Part shown: positions 50,887-61,100 of the stretch, one piece after another
How positions within the stretch are numbered: position 1 is the first letter of the stretch
How the letters are laid out: every line of letters starts with the position of its first letter
Source of the DNA: JABFSM01 sp963762545
GTDB taxonomy: Bacteria; Gemmatimonadota; Gemmatimonadetes; Gemmatimonadales; GWC2-71-9
Assembly (NCBI GenBank): GCA_963762545.1
Contig: CAVXLC010000004.1
Span: 24,544-88,543 of the forward strand
Direction: 5' to 3'
DNA length: 64,000 bases
Notes under the pieces: generated by a model
What the model saw: only the letters and a program-made list of their open reading frames with translations
Databases searched by the model: none
Told to the model about the DNA's origin: nothing
Program-made: the position numbers and the translations under genes

Positions 50887-51860
50887 TTCCAGCGGAGGCC
50901 GCGGAGCTGGTCCAGGTCCACGTTCCCTCCACTCAGGACGCACACCACCCGGGCCCCGGGGGGAGCCTGGATCAGCCCCTTGAGCAGCGCGCCGACCGGG
51001 GCCGCCGCCGCCCCCTCCACCACCAGCTTGCAGTGGTGCATTACCCACAGCATTGCGTCGAATATTTCGGCGTCCGGCAGCGTCACGATCTCGTCCACCG
51101 CGTACCGGGCGATCGCGACGTTGTGATCGCCGACCCTCTTGACCCGGAGCCCGTCGATCACGCAATCCACCCGGTCCAGCGTGACCGCGTGCCCCGCCGC
51201 GACGCTCCGCAGCATGCCGGGGGCGCCGGATGACTCGACCCCCACGATCCGGACCCGGGGATTGACGCTCTTCGCGGCCAGCGCAATGCCCGAGATCAGC
51301 CCCCCGCCGCCGATCGGCACCACGATCACGTCGGCCTCGGGCCAGTCCTCGACGATTTCCAGTCCGACCGTCCCCTGCCCCGCAATGAGCTGGAGGTCGT
51401 CGAACGGGTGCACATAGGTATACCCCCGCTCCACGACCAGCTGCTTGGCCAGCTCGTTGGCCTCATCCCAAATGGTGCCGTGCTGGATGACCTCGGCCCC
51501 GTAGGCGCGGGTGGCGGCGACCTTGGACGGGGTCGCGTTGCTGGCCATCACCACCACCGCCGTGAGCCCGTGAATCCGCGCCGCCAGCGCCACGCCCTGC
51601 GCGTGGTTCCCCGCCGAGGAACAGATCACCCCGCGGCGCTTCTGCTGGTCGGAGAGCAGCCCGAACTTGTTGAGCGGGCCGCGGATCTTGTAGGAGCCGG
51701 TGCGCTGCAGGAGCTCCGCCTTGAGCCGCACCTCGAAGCCGGTCCGGTCGGACAGGGTGCGGGAGGTCAGCAGCGGCGTATGGTAGGCGTGTTGGGCCAC
51801 GCGCCTCATGGCGTCCTGGAACTCGGCCCGGCCCGGCAGCGGGAAGGAGGGGAGGCTCAT
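50883..51860 (-). CDS. ilvA: Threonine dehydratase / PLP-dependent threonine ammonia-lyase
   Basis: This 325-residue fold-type II PLP enzyme has the Schiff-base lysine Lys58 in RTGSYKIRG, a glycine loop in SAGNHAQG, and the phosphate-binding GGGGLISG loop. It lacks the C-terminal regulatory ACT-like domain of biosynthetic IlvA, so it resembles the short catabolic TdcB or serine/threonine dehydratase form. It converts threonine to 2-oxobutyrate and ammonia. TAGGTT lies 6 bases before the ATG and no ribosome-binding site is visible, so the mRNA may be leaderless. It is convergent with the small membrane protein gene. Confidence 0.88.
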   Translation of the reverse strand: MSLPSFPLPGRAEFQDAMRRVAQHAYHTPLLTSRTLSDRTGFEVRLKAELLQRTGSYKIRGPLNKFGLLSDQQKRRGVICSSAGNHAQGVALAARIHGLTAVVVMASNATPSKVAATRAYGAEVIQHGTIWDEANELAKQLVVERGYTYVHPFDDLQLIAGQGTVGLEIVEDWPEADVIVVPIGGGGLISGIALAAKSVNPRVRIVGVESSGAPGMLRSVAAGHAVTLDRVDCVIDGLRVKRVGDHNVAIARYAVDEIVTLPDAEIFDAMLWVMHHCKLVVEGAAAAPVGALLKGLIQAPPGARVVCVLSGGNVDLDQLRGLRWN

Positions 51861-51866
51861 GACCGT

Positions 51867-51872
51867 AACCTA
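51867..51872 (-). promoter_or_regulatory. TANNNT -10 element, predicted leaderless start of the threonine dehydratase gene
   Basis: On the reverse strand TAGGTT is followed by 6 bases and the ATG at 51860, with no purine-rich ribosome-binding site between them. Confidence 0.4.
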
Positions 51873-51953
51873 TCGCCGAGCCAACCCTTTTGCTTCCCAT
51901 TGCGTCACAAGGGGAGCGGGGATATCCTGAACGATCTTTCTCCGGCGGCGCTG

Positions 51954-52295
51954 ATGGATGAGCTGGACGTCAACCTGCTGCGCGGCACCCTCGATCTCCT
52001 GATCCTCAAGTCCCTGAGCTGGGGACCGCTCCACGGCTATGCGGTGGCGGAGTGGATCGGTCAGGCGACCGGCACCATGCTCCGGGTCGGTGAGGGCACG
52101 CTCTACCCCGCGCTGCACCGCCTGGAGCGCCAGGGGCTGGTCGAGGCCGAGTGGGGGCTCTCCGAGAACAACCGCACCGCGAAGTTCTACCGGCTGAGCC
52201 GCGCCGGCCGCCGCCGATTCTCGAGCGGCAGCTCGTCCTGGCATGACTTCGTGGAGGCGGCGAGCCGGGCCCTCCGCGCGCCGATGCCGACCTGA
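51954..52295 (+). CDS. PadR-family transcriptional regulator
   Basis: This 113-residue DNA-binding protein has a PadR winged helix: LLRGTLDLLILKSL, GPLHGYAVAEWI, the recognition region VGEGTLYPALHRLE, and FYRLSRAGRRRF. It starts at the ATG at 51954, since homology begins about there. PadR genes of this type commonly precede large FtsX-type permeases; here the permease reading frame begins at or just after the PadR stop. It probably represses the pair in response to an unknown ligand. Confidence 0.88.
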   Translation: MDELDVNLLRGTLDLLILKSLSWGPLHGYAVAEWIGQATGTMLRVGEGTLYPALHRLERQGLVEAEWGLSENNRTAKFYRLSRAGRRRFSSGSSSWHDFVEAASRALRAPMPT

Positions 52296-52357
52296 GGGAG
52301 GAGCGCGGACCCCGGCCGTTCCGGCTCGAGGTCGGCGCCAAGCGGGTCGAGCGCGAG

Positions 52358-55066
52358 GTGGATGCCGAGTTCGAGTTCCACCTCGCCATGCGCACCCGAA
52401 AGCTGATCGCGGCCGGTCTCACCCCGGCCGCGGCGCGGGAGGAGGCGCTCCGCCAGTTCGGGGATCTCGCCTTGGTCCGAGCCCAGTGCCTCACCATCAA
52501 CCATCAGCGGGAGCGGGCCGTGACGCGCGCCAATCATCTGGCCAATCTGCGGCAGGACGCCGCCTACGGGCTCCGGACCCTCCGCAAGAACAAGGGGTTC
52601 ACCGCCGTCCTGCTCCTGATCCTGGCGCTGGGCATCGGTGCCAATACGGCGATGTTCACGCTCATCGATGCACTGCTGCTGCGCAGTCTGCCGGTGCCCG
52701 AGCCGGCCACGCTGGTCACCATCGGCAACCCGTCCCGCACCGGAGCGATGTCGCAAGGGACGCCGCGCACCGACCTCTATTCCTATCCACTATACAAGGA
52801 CATCCGCGACCAGAACCGCTCGCTGTCCGGGGTGTACGCCACGGGACGCACTCCGCGGCTCGACGTGTTCGTCCCCGCCACGGGGGGCGCCGTGACCGCA
52901 GCCGGAGGCGAAGCGGAACACCCTCGCGGCCGGCTGGTGTCGGGAAACTATTTCGAGATCCTCGGCATCCCTGCCGCGCTCGGTCGCGTCTTCACTCAGG
53001 CGGAGGACCAGGCCCCCGGCAGGGATCCGGTGGCGGTGATCAGCCAGGGCTACTGGCAGCGCCGGTTCGCCGCGGATCGCGTGGCCATCGGCCGTACCAT
53101 TACCGTCAACGGTGCGGCCCTCACGATCATCGGTGTCACCCCGCCCGGTTTTACCGGGGATATCGTGGGACAGCCGATCGACATCTGGATCCCCCTCATG
53201 ATGCAGCCGTCGGTGATCCCCCATGCCGAGTGGCTCGGCGATCGGGAAATCAGCTGGCTCCTCCTCATGGGAAGGCTCAAACCCGGGACCACCCTGGCCC
53301 AGGCCAAGACCGACATTTCTGCGGTGGCCACCCGATCGCTCCTGGAGAATGTCACCGCCGCCGATCGGGGTGGCATCGACCGCTACCTCAAGGAGCGTCC
53401 GATCCAGGTCGAAGCCGGCGCCAAAGGATTCTCCTACTACCGAAGCAGCTACGGGCAATCGCTGCTCACGCTGATGGCAGCCGTGGCCCTGGTTCTGCTG
53501 GTGGTTTGCGCCAACGTGGCCAACCTGATGCTGGCCCGGGCGGTCGCGCGCGGGCGGGAGATGAGCCTGCGCATGGCCCTGGGCGCGGGACGGATCCGGC
53601 TGATCCAGCAACTGCTGACCGAGAGTGTGCTGCTGGCGGTTGGCGGAGGCGCCCTGGGGCTGCTGGTCGCGGTATGGGGCAGCACCGCGCTGCTCAAGCT
53701 CGCCGGAGGGGGACCCCGGCCGATTCCGCTGGCGGTTCACATGGATGGGCGGGTGCTGGCCTTCACCGCCCTGCTGTCGCTCGTCACCGCAGTGCTCTTC
53801 GGAGTGATCCCGGCGTTCCGCGCGACGAGGGTGGAGCTGGCCACCGCGCTACGCACCCAGGGTCGCAGCGTGGCCGGCGGACCGGGCCGCCCCGGCAAGC
53901 TGGCCATCGGCAAGCTGCTGGTTGTGGCGCAGGTGGCGTTATCACTATTGCTGTTGGTTGGCACCGGTATGCTGCTCCGGAGCCTGCAGCGCCTCCAGAA
54001 CGCCGACGTCGGCGCGGCGCGCGATCAACTGGTCATCGCCGGAATCGACGCGCAGCGGAGCGGGTACGCCGGTCCCAGGCTCTCGGCCCTGATCCGCGAT
54101 CTGACCGAGCGAGTGGGCCGGGTTCCCGGAGTGACTTCCGTGGCCGCTTCGGAGAACGGCCTCTTCAGCGGCACCGAATCGGGCGGCACTGTTCAGGTGG
54201 AGGGATTCACCGCCCGAGTCGACGGGGACACAGTGATCGCCTATGACGACGTGGGAGCCGGCTATTTCGGCACCATTGGCGGCCACCTGCTCCAGGGCCG
54301 CGACTTCGAGGAGCGGGACGATGCGACCGGAGCCAGGGTCGCCGTCATCAATCAGTCCGCGGCGAAGTTCTTCTTCCCTTCGGGGACTCCCCTGGGCCGC
54401 CACATTTCCATGGATAGCGCGAGCTTCGAGATCGTTGGTGTCGCTTCGGATGTGCAGCAGTCCTCGATTCGCGACGAGCCGGAGAGACGATTCTATTTCC
54501 CCATGGTGCAGATGCGAGAGCTTCCCACCACATTCCGGCTCCAGGTGCGGGTTACCGGAGACCCGGCCCGGCTCACGCTGCCGATCCGGCGCGCGATCCT
54601 CGCAGCCGACCCGTCGCTGAGTCTTACCTCCGTCGATCCGCTCGCGGATCTGACGCGGGATTCGATCAGCCAGGATCGATTGGTGGCGAAGGTGGTCACC
54701 TTCTTCGGGGGGCTGGCGCTGGTCCTGGCGGCGGTGGGACTCTACGGCGTCATGGCCCACTCCACCACGCGGCGCACCACCGAGTTCGGGTTGCGGATGG
54801 CGCTGGGGGCTAATCCGGGGAATGTGACTCGCATGGTGCTGGGCGAATCGATGATCATGGTGATCGGCGGGGTGGTCGTCGGCCTTCCGGCGGCAATCCT
54901 GGCCATGAAGCTGGTGCAGACCCAGCTCTTCGGGGTCAAGCTGCTGGACCCGCCGTCGATCGTCTTCGCGATCGCGGTGCTGGCGTTGAGCGCGGCCGGG
55001 GCGGGCTACCTTCCCGCCCGGCGGGCCGCCCGGGTGGCGCCGCTCGAGGCGATCAGGGCGGACTAG
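52358..55066 (+). CDS. FtsX/MacB-type ABC transporter permease (large ADOP-like)
   Basis: This protein, at least 902 residues long, has an ADOP-like N-terminal segment (FHLAMRTRKLIAAGL), a first membrane helix near residue 85 (GFTAVLLLILALGIG), then a MacB-type periplasmic domain. Two FtsX domains follow (for example SLLTLMAAVALVLLVVC and ALVLAAVGLYGVMA). Conserved residues continue upstream in frame, but there is no ATG, GTG or TTG before the GTG at 52358. The only earlier codon is CTG at 52292, which overlaps the PadR stop. The true start is therefore uncertain. No ATPase gene is adjacent. Confidence 0.87.
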   Translation: MDAEFEFHLAMRTRKLIAAGLTPAAAREEALRQFGDLALVRAQCLTINHQRERAVTRANHLANLRQDAAYGLRTLRKNKGFTAVLLLILALGIGANTAMFTLIDALLLRSLPVPEPATLVTIGNPSRTGAMSQGTPRTDLYSYPLYKDIRDQNRSLSGVYATGRTPRLDVFVPATGGAVTAAGGEAEHPRGRLVSGNYFEILGIPAALGRVFTQAEDQAPGRDPVAVISQGYWQRRFAADRVAIGRTITVNGAALTIIGVTPPGFTGDIVGQPIDIWIPLMMQPSVIPHAEWLGDREISWLLLMGRLKPGTTLAQAKTDISAVATRSLLENVTAADRGGIDRYLKERPIQVEAGAKGFSYYRSSYGQSLLTLMAAVALVLLVVCANVANLMLARAVARGREMSLRMALGAGRIRLIQQLLTESVLLAVGGGALGLLVAVWGSTALLKLAGGGPRPIPLAVHMDGRVLAFTALLSLVTAVLFGVIPAFRATRVELATALRTQGRSVAGGPGRPGKLAIGKLLVVAQVALSLLLLVGTGMLLRSLQRLQNADVGAARDQLVIAGIDAQRSGYAGPRLSALIRDLTERVGRVPGVTSVAASENGLFSGTESGGTVQVEGFTARVDGDTVIAYDDVGAGYFGTIGGHLLQGRDFEERDDATGARVAVINQSAAKFFFPSGTPLGRHISMDSASFEIVGVASDVQQSSIRDEPERRFYFPMVQMRELPTTFRLQVRVTGDPARLTLPIRRAILAADPSLSLTSVDPLADLTRDSISQDRLVAKVVTFFGGLALVLAAVGLYGVMAHSTTRRTTEFGLRMALGANPGNVTRMVLGESMIMVIGGVVVGLPAAILAMKLVQTQLFGVKLLDPPSIVFAIAVLALSAAGAGYLPARRAARVAPLEAIRAD

Positions 55067-55072
55067 ACTCCC

Positions 55073-55099
55073 GTCGGCCGGGGTCAGGCCCGGCCCGAC
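55073..55099. repeat. Imperfect hairpin after the permease gene
   Basis: GTCGG-CCGGG pairs with CCCGG-C-CCGAC with one bulged base and a 6-base loop. There is no T run, so intrinsic termination is not certain. Nothing else is seen between it and the AraC remnant. Confidence 0.35.
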
Positions 55100-55154
55100 A
55101 GAAACTTCCAGCCGGCGCGAGTGCGGATCAGCACCAGGGTGAGCAGTCGGCGCC

Positions 55155-55334
55155 TGGTGTCAGCGCGCCCGCCTGCTCCACGCCCTCCAGCTCCTGGCCG
55201 CGGGCGGGAGCGTGACCGCGACGTCCCTCGCCGTCGGATACGAAAGCCTGAGTGCCTTCGTGGCGGCGTTCCGCCGGGTCTTCGGCACCACGCCCGGCCG
55301 GTACTTCACCGCCGAGCGGTCCCATCCCCACTAG
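55155..55334 (+). pseudogene. 5'-truncated AraC-family regulator fragment
   Basis: Sixty codons to a stop at 55332 encode a typical C-terminal AraC helix-turn-helix: QRARLLHALQLLAAGGSV, SLAVGYESLSAFVAAFRRVFG and TTPGRYF. No start codon or N-terminal ligand domain is found upstream, where the permease gene ends at 55066. The fragment is thus a remnant of a regulator and is probably not expressed as a functional protein. Confidence 0.7.
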
Positions 55335-55340
55335 ATCGCC

Positions 55341-56396
55341 TCAGTCGAGATCCTCGCGAATCACCCCGTCGATCGTGAGGACGAAATCGGCGCCGAACGC
55401 GAGGGATGGGGTACGAAACCCCGGCGTGGCTCCGCCGGCGAGGGTCCGCCGGAGCGCCGCCACCGCGGTGCGCGCCGTCATGGTGTATCCCTCCGGCCCG
55501 GTGAGCCGCGCGCGGGCCCGGACGCCGGCGGGGTTGGTGACTTCCCCCGCGATGCGGGACACCCCCCGGGCCCGCGCCGCGTCGTTGGGCCCCGGCGCGC
55601 CGCGCCGCACCCTTCCCTTGAGCAGCCGTTGCACCGGGCCCGACGCCAGCAGCCAGCCGAGGTAGCGGGTTGCCTTGAGACCGGCCCGCATCCGAGCGTT
55701 GGTTCTGGTGTACACCTCGATGTCGGGGATTCCGGTGCTGTACCAGGCGGTGGCGACGTCGCCCCAGGGGAGCGTGGTCACCGCAACGGGGCCCGTTCCC
55801 AGATCCATGCGGATGGTCTTCCATCCCGCGGGGACGGGCCGGATCCGCCCGCCCCGCCGGACCGCGCCGCCCCGGGCGATGTTTTCGACCATGGTCGTGG
55901 CGGTGCCCCGGGACAGCCCGCCGGACGATTCGAACGCGAGGAGCAGCCGGGTCGCGTCGGGAAGCCGGGCCTTGAGATGTGCCGCCAGGCAATCCGAGGG
56001 GACCACATCGAAGCCGGTGCCCGGGAGCAACATCACTCCCGCGGCGCGTGCTTCGTCGGTCCGCGCCGCCAGCGCCTCGAACACGCCGATTTCTCCGGTG
56101 ATGTCCAGATAGTGCGCCCGCGCAGCCAGGCAGGCATCCGCCATGGGGCGGGAGGTCCGGGAGAACGGCCCGGCGCAATGCAGCACGGCCGTCACACCCT
56201 GGAGCGCCCTTCGGAGCGCCGCCGGATCGTCGAGGCCTACCACGCGGCACTCGAGCCCGTGGGTCGCCGCCAACGCGGCAATCTCCTGGCTCCGTCCGCC
56301 GAGGATCGGCCGGAGCCCCCGCGCCAGGCACTCGGCCAGCACCAGCCGCCCGGTGTATCCGGTGGCTCCGTACAGGAGCGCGGCGGGTTCAGGCAT
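55341..56396 (-). CDS. Saccharopine dehydrogenase-like / trans-acting enoyl reductase-type protein
   Basis: This 351-residue protein has an N-terminal NAD(P)-binding motif LLYGATGYTGRLV (about 7-19) and matches the saccharopine dehydrogenase-like family. That family includes trans-acting enoyl reductases of polyketide or lipid pathways. The middle region GEIGVFEAL and MLLPGTGFDVVPSD agree with the family. No lipid synthase genes are adjacent, so the substrate is unknown. The ATG has AAGGG upstream. The neighbouring AraC remnant is convergent. Confidence 0.83.
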   Translation of the reverse strand: MPEPAALLYGATGYTGRLVLAECLARGLRPILGGRSQEIAALAATHGLECRVVGLDDPAALRRALQGVTAVLHCAGPFSRTSRPMADACLAARAHYLDITGEIGVFEALAARTDEARAAGVMLLPGTGFDVVPSDCLAAHLKARLPDATRLLLAFESSGGLSRGTATTMVENIARGGAVRRGGRIRPVPAGWKTIRMDLGTGPVAVTTLPWGDVATAWYSTGIPDIEVYTRTNARMRAGLKATRYLGWLLASGPVQRLLKGRVRRGAPGPNDAARARGVSRIAGEVTNPAGVRARARLTGPEGYTMTARTAVAALRRTLAGGATPGFRTPSLAFGADFVLTIDGVIREDLD

Positions 56397-56488
56397 TCGA
56401 CCCTTTCGTGCCCCCGACTCGATTCAGCCCCATGATCACTCCGCTCTGGATTGAAGCACCCCGGGTTGGTGCCGAGGCTCCGGGCCCG

Positions 56489-56494
56489 TAGGTT
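56489..56494 (+). promoter_or_regulatory. Candidate -10 of the GNAT gene
   Basis: TAGGTT lies 26 bases before the ATG at 56521. Only a weak ribosome-binding site (CGGA) is seen between them. The same hexamer occurs in front of other genes in the window. Confidence 0.25.
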
Positions 56495-56520
56495 CCGGCA
56501 AAGCTTCCCCGGATCCACGG

Positions 56521-56796
56521 ATGAAAGCAACCCACGAACCCGCCGCCCATCGCTTCGTCATCGGATTGACCGAAGGGGAGGGCGTCCTGCGGTATCAGAT
56601 GCGATCCCAACGGGTCATGGACCTGCTGAGCACCCATGTACCGGAAGCCGCGCGGGGACGCGGGATCGGGGGCAAACTGGTCGAAGCGGCGCTGAACCAC
56701 GCCCGCGCCAGCCGGCTGCGCGTCATCGCCACCTGCTGGTACGTCGAAACCTGGGTGGAGCGCCATCCGGAGTACCGGGAGCTTCTGGCGCGGTAA
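56521..56796 (+). CDS. Small GNAT-family N-acetyltransferase (YidJ/YjdJ-like)
   Basis: This 91-residue protein has the motif STHVPEAARGRGIGGKLVEAAL, which contains the acetyl-CoA pyrophosphate-binding RGRGIG. A late CWYVETWVERHPEYRELL segment is typical of the short YjdJ-like group. Family members of this size are single-domain and often have unknown substrates. It is monocistronic and convergent with the ligase gene at 56811. Confidence 0.87.
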   Translation: MKATHEPAAHRFVIGLTEGEGVLRYQMRSQRVMDLLSTHVPEAARGRGIGGKLVEAALNHARASRLRVIATCWYVETWVERHPEYRELLAR

Positions 56797-56810
56797 CGAC
56801 GACCATCGCC

Positions 56811-58109
56811 TCACTGCCGGAGGTCCACCAGCCTCCGCGCCTTGCCGATCGAGCGCTCGATCGTCCCTGGACTCACCAGCCGAACCGCACAGGTGATCCC
56901 CACGAGCTCCTTGATTCGCGTCGCCACGGCCGCGGCAATGGTCTCGGTGCCCGGCGCGTGGGCGGCGTCGCTCTTCAGCTCCGACACCACCGTCAGGTCG
57001 TCCAGGCGGCCCTCCCGCCGCAGCTCCAGGGCGTAGTGGACGCTCAACCGCGCATCGGCCAGGAGGATCTCCTCGATCTGGGTCGGAAACACGTTGATGC
57101 CGCGGACGATCAGCATGTCGTCGGAGCGGCCGCTGACGCGCGCCATCCGCCGCATGGTGCGGGCGGTCCCCGGCAGGAGGGTGGTGATGTCCCGGGTACG
57201 ATAGCGAATCAGCGGCTGAGCTTCCTTGGTGAGCGTGGTGAAGACCAGCTCGCCCGGCATCCCGTCGGGCACCACCTCACCCGTGGCGGGGTCGATGATT
57301 TCGGGATAGAAGTGATCCTCCCAGACGTGGAGTCCGTCCTTGGTTTCCACGCACTCGCTGGCCACCCCGGGCCCCATCACTTCGGAGAGTCCGTAAATGT
57401 CCACGGCGTGCATGTCGAACCGGCTCTCGATCTCGCATCGCATCGCCTCGGTCCAGGGCTCGGCGCCGTGAATCCCGACCCGGAGTGAGCATTTCCGGGG
57501 ATCGAGACCGAGCCGGGCGAATTCGTCGGCCAGAGCCAGCATGTAGGTGGGAGTCACCATGATCGCGTCGGGACGCAGATCCAGCAGGAGCCGCACCTGC
57601 TTCTCGGTCTGGCCGCCCGACATCGGAATCACCGTGCAGCCGAGCAGCTCGGCGCCGTAGTGGGCGCCCAGCCCGCCGGTAAACAGGCCGTAGCCGTACG
57701 CCACGTGCACCAGATCGCCGGGGCGGACCCCCGCGGCGCGCATGGAGCGGGCCACCAGATGGGCCCAGGTACGAAGGTCTTTGGCGGTGTAGCCGACCAC
57801 CGTCGGCTGGCCGGTGGTGCCCGACGACGCGTGAACCCGCGCCAGCCGCTCGCGCGGCACCGCGAGCATGCCGAAGGGATAGTGCTCCCGGAGATCGGCC
57901 TTGAGCGTGAAGGGGAACCGGGCGAGGTCCCCCAGGGTCCGCAGCTCGTCGGGATGCACTCCCTGGGCATCGAAGCGCCGCCGGTAGTGGGGAACGTTGC
58001 TGTAGGCGTGGTGCAGGACCCGGCGGAGCCGATCGAGCTGCAGCGCCGACAGCTCGTCGCGCGACGCCCGCTCGATGGGTTCCAGCTCCGCGGGCCCGAT
58101 CGGCCGCAT
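56811..58109 (-). CDS. paaK: Phenylacetate-CoA ligase
   Basis: This 432-residue adenylate-forming enzyme activates phenylacetate (or a related aryl acid) to its CoA thioester. The ATP-binding motif ASSGTTGQPTVVGYT is at about 100-114. Later motifs are IYGLSEVMGPG and the GRSDDMLIVRGINVFPTQIE hinge, which are diagnostic for PaaK. No other paa genes are in the window, so the pathway context is missing and the enzyme could act on another carboxylate. It lies 46 bases after the 1064-residue Asp-box protein gene on the same strand. Confidence 0.9.
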   Translation of the reverse strand: MRPIGPAELEPIERASRDELSALQLDRLRRVLHHAYSNVPHYRRRFDAQGVHPDELRTLGDLARFPFTLKADLREHYPFGMLAVPRERLARVHASSGTTGQPTVVGYTAKDLRTWAHLVARSMRAAGVRPGDLVHVAYGYGLFTGGLGAHYGAELLGCTVIPMSGGQTEKQVRLLLDLRPDAIMVTPTYMLALADEFARLGLDPRKCSLRVGIHGAEPWTEAMRCEIESRFDMHAVDIYGLSEVMGPGVASECVETKDGLHVWEDHFYPEIIDPATGEVVPDGMPGELVFTTLTKEAQPLIRYRTRDITTLLPGTARTMRRMARVSGRSDDMLIVRGINVFPTQIEEILLADARLSVHYALELRREGRLDDLTVVSELKSDAAHAPGTETIAAAVATRIKELVGITCAVRLVSPGTIERSIGKARRLVDLRQ

Positions 58110-58155
58110 CAGGGCTCGTCGGGCGTGATGGTCAAGCGACGCTCGGGGACCCGCA

Positions 58156-61100
58156 TCACGGCGTCAGGGAACACCCTTCCACCCGGGCACACTTGGGATC
58201 CAGCGGCGCCAGGTTGAGCCGGGCCAGCTCCTTGTTCACCGCGGCGAGGTCGCTGGCCCACACCAGCGCCAGCCGGTCGGTGTAGGTCTTGAGCTCGCTC
58301 GAGAGAATACCGAAGATCTCCGGCATGTTGTTGGTCGGCGGTCCATCGCCGCGCTCGGCCATCGAGAGCAGGGTGGCCAGCCGGTTGTTGACCTTGATCG
58401 GGAAATTGAGCGGGTCCTGTCCGCTCTGATTCCGCACCTGGTAGACGTCTTCCTCCACCGCGGAGCTGTTGGCGGTCAGCGTCGCGCCGGCCGACTTGAG
58501 CGCCGCATCGTCGGACTTCTTCTGCCGGTCGGCCAGCTGAGCCTTGACCCGCCGGATCGCGATCACCGCCTGGTTGGCCTCTTCGGCCTTGTCCCGAACC
58601 CGCCGGGAGAAGGCGTACTGCGCCCGCAGGTCGGCGTCGGTGACATCGGTGAGCCAGGGATTCCGGCGGACCGTGACGGCCGTGGTCAGGGTCTGTCCGT
58701 CGGCGGTCAGCCGCACGGTGTACCGCCCCGGCGGGACCGCGGGGCCGCCGGTCCCGGCACCCCAGAAGATCATCCCCGGAAAGCTGGTGATGCCGCGCGC
58801 CCGCAGGTCCCAGGTCACCCGATGGATGCCGGCGCCCTTGGGCAGGAAGGTCTCCCCGCCTCCCCGGCGTCCTCCGCCTCCGCCCGCCCGGGCCGAATCG
58901 GGGCGCGCGGTGTCGGGCACGAACGAGCGCAGCACGGCCCCGGCCGAGTCGAGGATCTCGAGCCGGGCGGTGACCGGCGCGCTCTTCACGTACCAGCTGA
59001 CCGACACACCCGGCCCCGAGCGCACTCCCACCGGCGGCGTGAACAGGTAGCCGTCCTTCGCCAGAATCTCCGGCGAGGCCTGGCGGAGCGCCGCGATATC
59101 GTCGAGCACCCAGAACCCCCGGCCGTGCGTGGCGATGGCCAGCTCGTTGCCCATGACCACCAGATCGGCCACCGGCACATCGGGCATGTTGAGCCGGAGC
59201 GACTGCCAGTGCGCTCCATCGTCGTAGGACAGGTACACGCCCCGCTGGGTCGCGGCGTACAGCAGTCCGCGCCGGGTCGGATCCTCGCGCACCGCGTGCA
59301 CGTAGGCATTGTCGGGAATGCCGTTCACGATCTTGATCCAGGTCCGCCCGTAGTCGGTGGTCTTGAAGATGTAGGGCGCCACGTCGTTGAGCAGCGGACG
59401 GCGGACCGAGACGTAGGCGCCGCCGGAGCCGAAGCTCGACGCATCGATCTGGCTCACCCGCCCGAAGTCGGGCATGCCAGGAGGCGTGACGTTGGCCCAG
59501 GTCTTTCCGCCGTCCCGGGTGACATGCACCAGGCCGTCGTCGGACCCGGTCCAGATCACGTTGACGTCCCGCTTCCCCGGTCCCACGGCAAAGATCGTCG
59601 CGTAGACCTCGGGGCCGTTCATGTCTCCGGTGATCGGTCCGCCGGATTTCTCGAGGGTACTCGGCTCATGCCGGGTCAGGTCTCCGCTCAGCGCGGTCCA
59701 GGTACGCCCGCCATCCACCGTGCGCCAGAGCCGCTGGGACGACACGTAGAGCGTCTTCGGATCCACCGGGCTGAAGATGATCGGGAAGGTCCACTGCCAG
59801 CGCTCCTTGATGTCCTTCGACGCCTCGCCGGAGTAGAACCAGGGGTAGGGATTCACCTCACGGGAGGCGCCGGTGCGCCGATCGTACTTGTCGACGTAGC
59901 CGCCGTTGTTGGTGCCGCTGTAGAACAGATCGGGGTTGAGCGGATCGGCCGCGATGTACCCGGGCTCGCCCCCGCCGGCCACATAGGACGCCGCCATGCC
60001 GCCCGCGGTGGGGTCGCCACCGGCGCCACCGGCGCCGCCTCCGCCGCCGCCCCGGCGGAATCCGCCGCCCGCGTTCCAGTTGAACGGGGTGCAAAGCGTC
60101 GTGTTGTCCTGCTGCGATCCGCACAGGTGATAAGGAATGTGGGCGGTCGCGACGATGTGGTAGAACTGCTCGGTGGGGTAGTCCTGCGCCGTCCAGCGAC
60201 GCCCGGTGGTCACCGAGACCGCCCCGCCGCCGTCGTTGCCCACGACCAGGTGCGAGGCATCGTCGGGATCGATCCACAGGTCGTGGAAATCCCCGTGGGT
60301 GCCGTTGCCCACGTTCGTCGTGGTCTTGCCCCCGTCCGTGGAACGGAAGATCGAGGTGTTCTCCATGTACACCACGTCGGCGTTCTTGGGATCGGCGAAG
60401 ACGTGGGTGTAATAGAAGGCCCGTTGGCGAATGTCCCGCTTGTCGTTGACCAGCGCCCAGGTGGCTCCGGCATCGTCGCTCTTGAAGAGCCCGCCGTTGT
60501 CGTTCTCGACCAGCGCGTAGACCCGGTTCGAGTTCGCTCCCGACACCGATACCCCGATGCGGCCCACGATGCCCGCGGGGAGGCCGGGATTCCGGGTGAT
60601 CTCGGTCCAGGTCTCGCCGCCGTCGGTGCTCTTGAACAGGCCGCTGCCCGGCCCGCCGCTCGACATCTGGTACTCCTTGCGATAGGCCTCCCAGAGCGCG
60701 GCGTACATCACATTGGGGTTGTTGCGGTCGATCGAGATATCGATGGCGGCGGTCTTGTCGTCGCGATAGAGCACCTTGCGCCAGGTCTTGCCGCCGTCGG
60801 TGCTCTTGAAGACGCCCCGCTCCTGGCTCGGCACGCTGTACTTGCCGAAGGAGGCCACGAACACGATGTCCGGATTGGTGGGGTGCATCCGGATCTTGGC
60901 AATGCCCTGCGATTCCGAGAAACCCACGTGGGTCCACGTCTTGCCGCCGTCGGTGCTCTTGTAGACCCCGTCGCCGGGCATGATGTTGCCGCGGATGCAG
61001 GTCTCGCCCATGCCGATGTACACGATGTCGGGATTGCTCTCGCTCACCGCCACGGCGCCGACCGAGGCGCTGTTGACCTGCCCGTCGGTGACCGGGGCCC

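Noticed and set aside
60601..60985. CRISPR-like array
   Set aside because: The repeats are in-frame Asp-box codons inside one long gene and are not separated by unique spacers of constant length. No cas gene is nearby.
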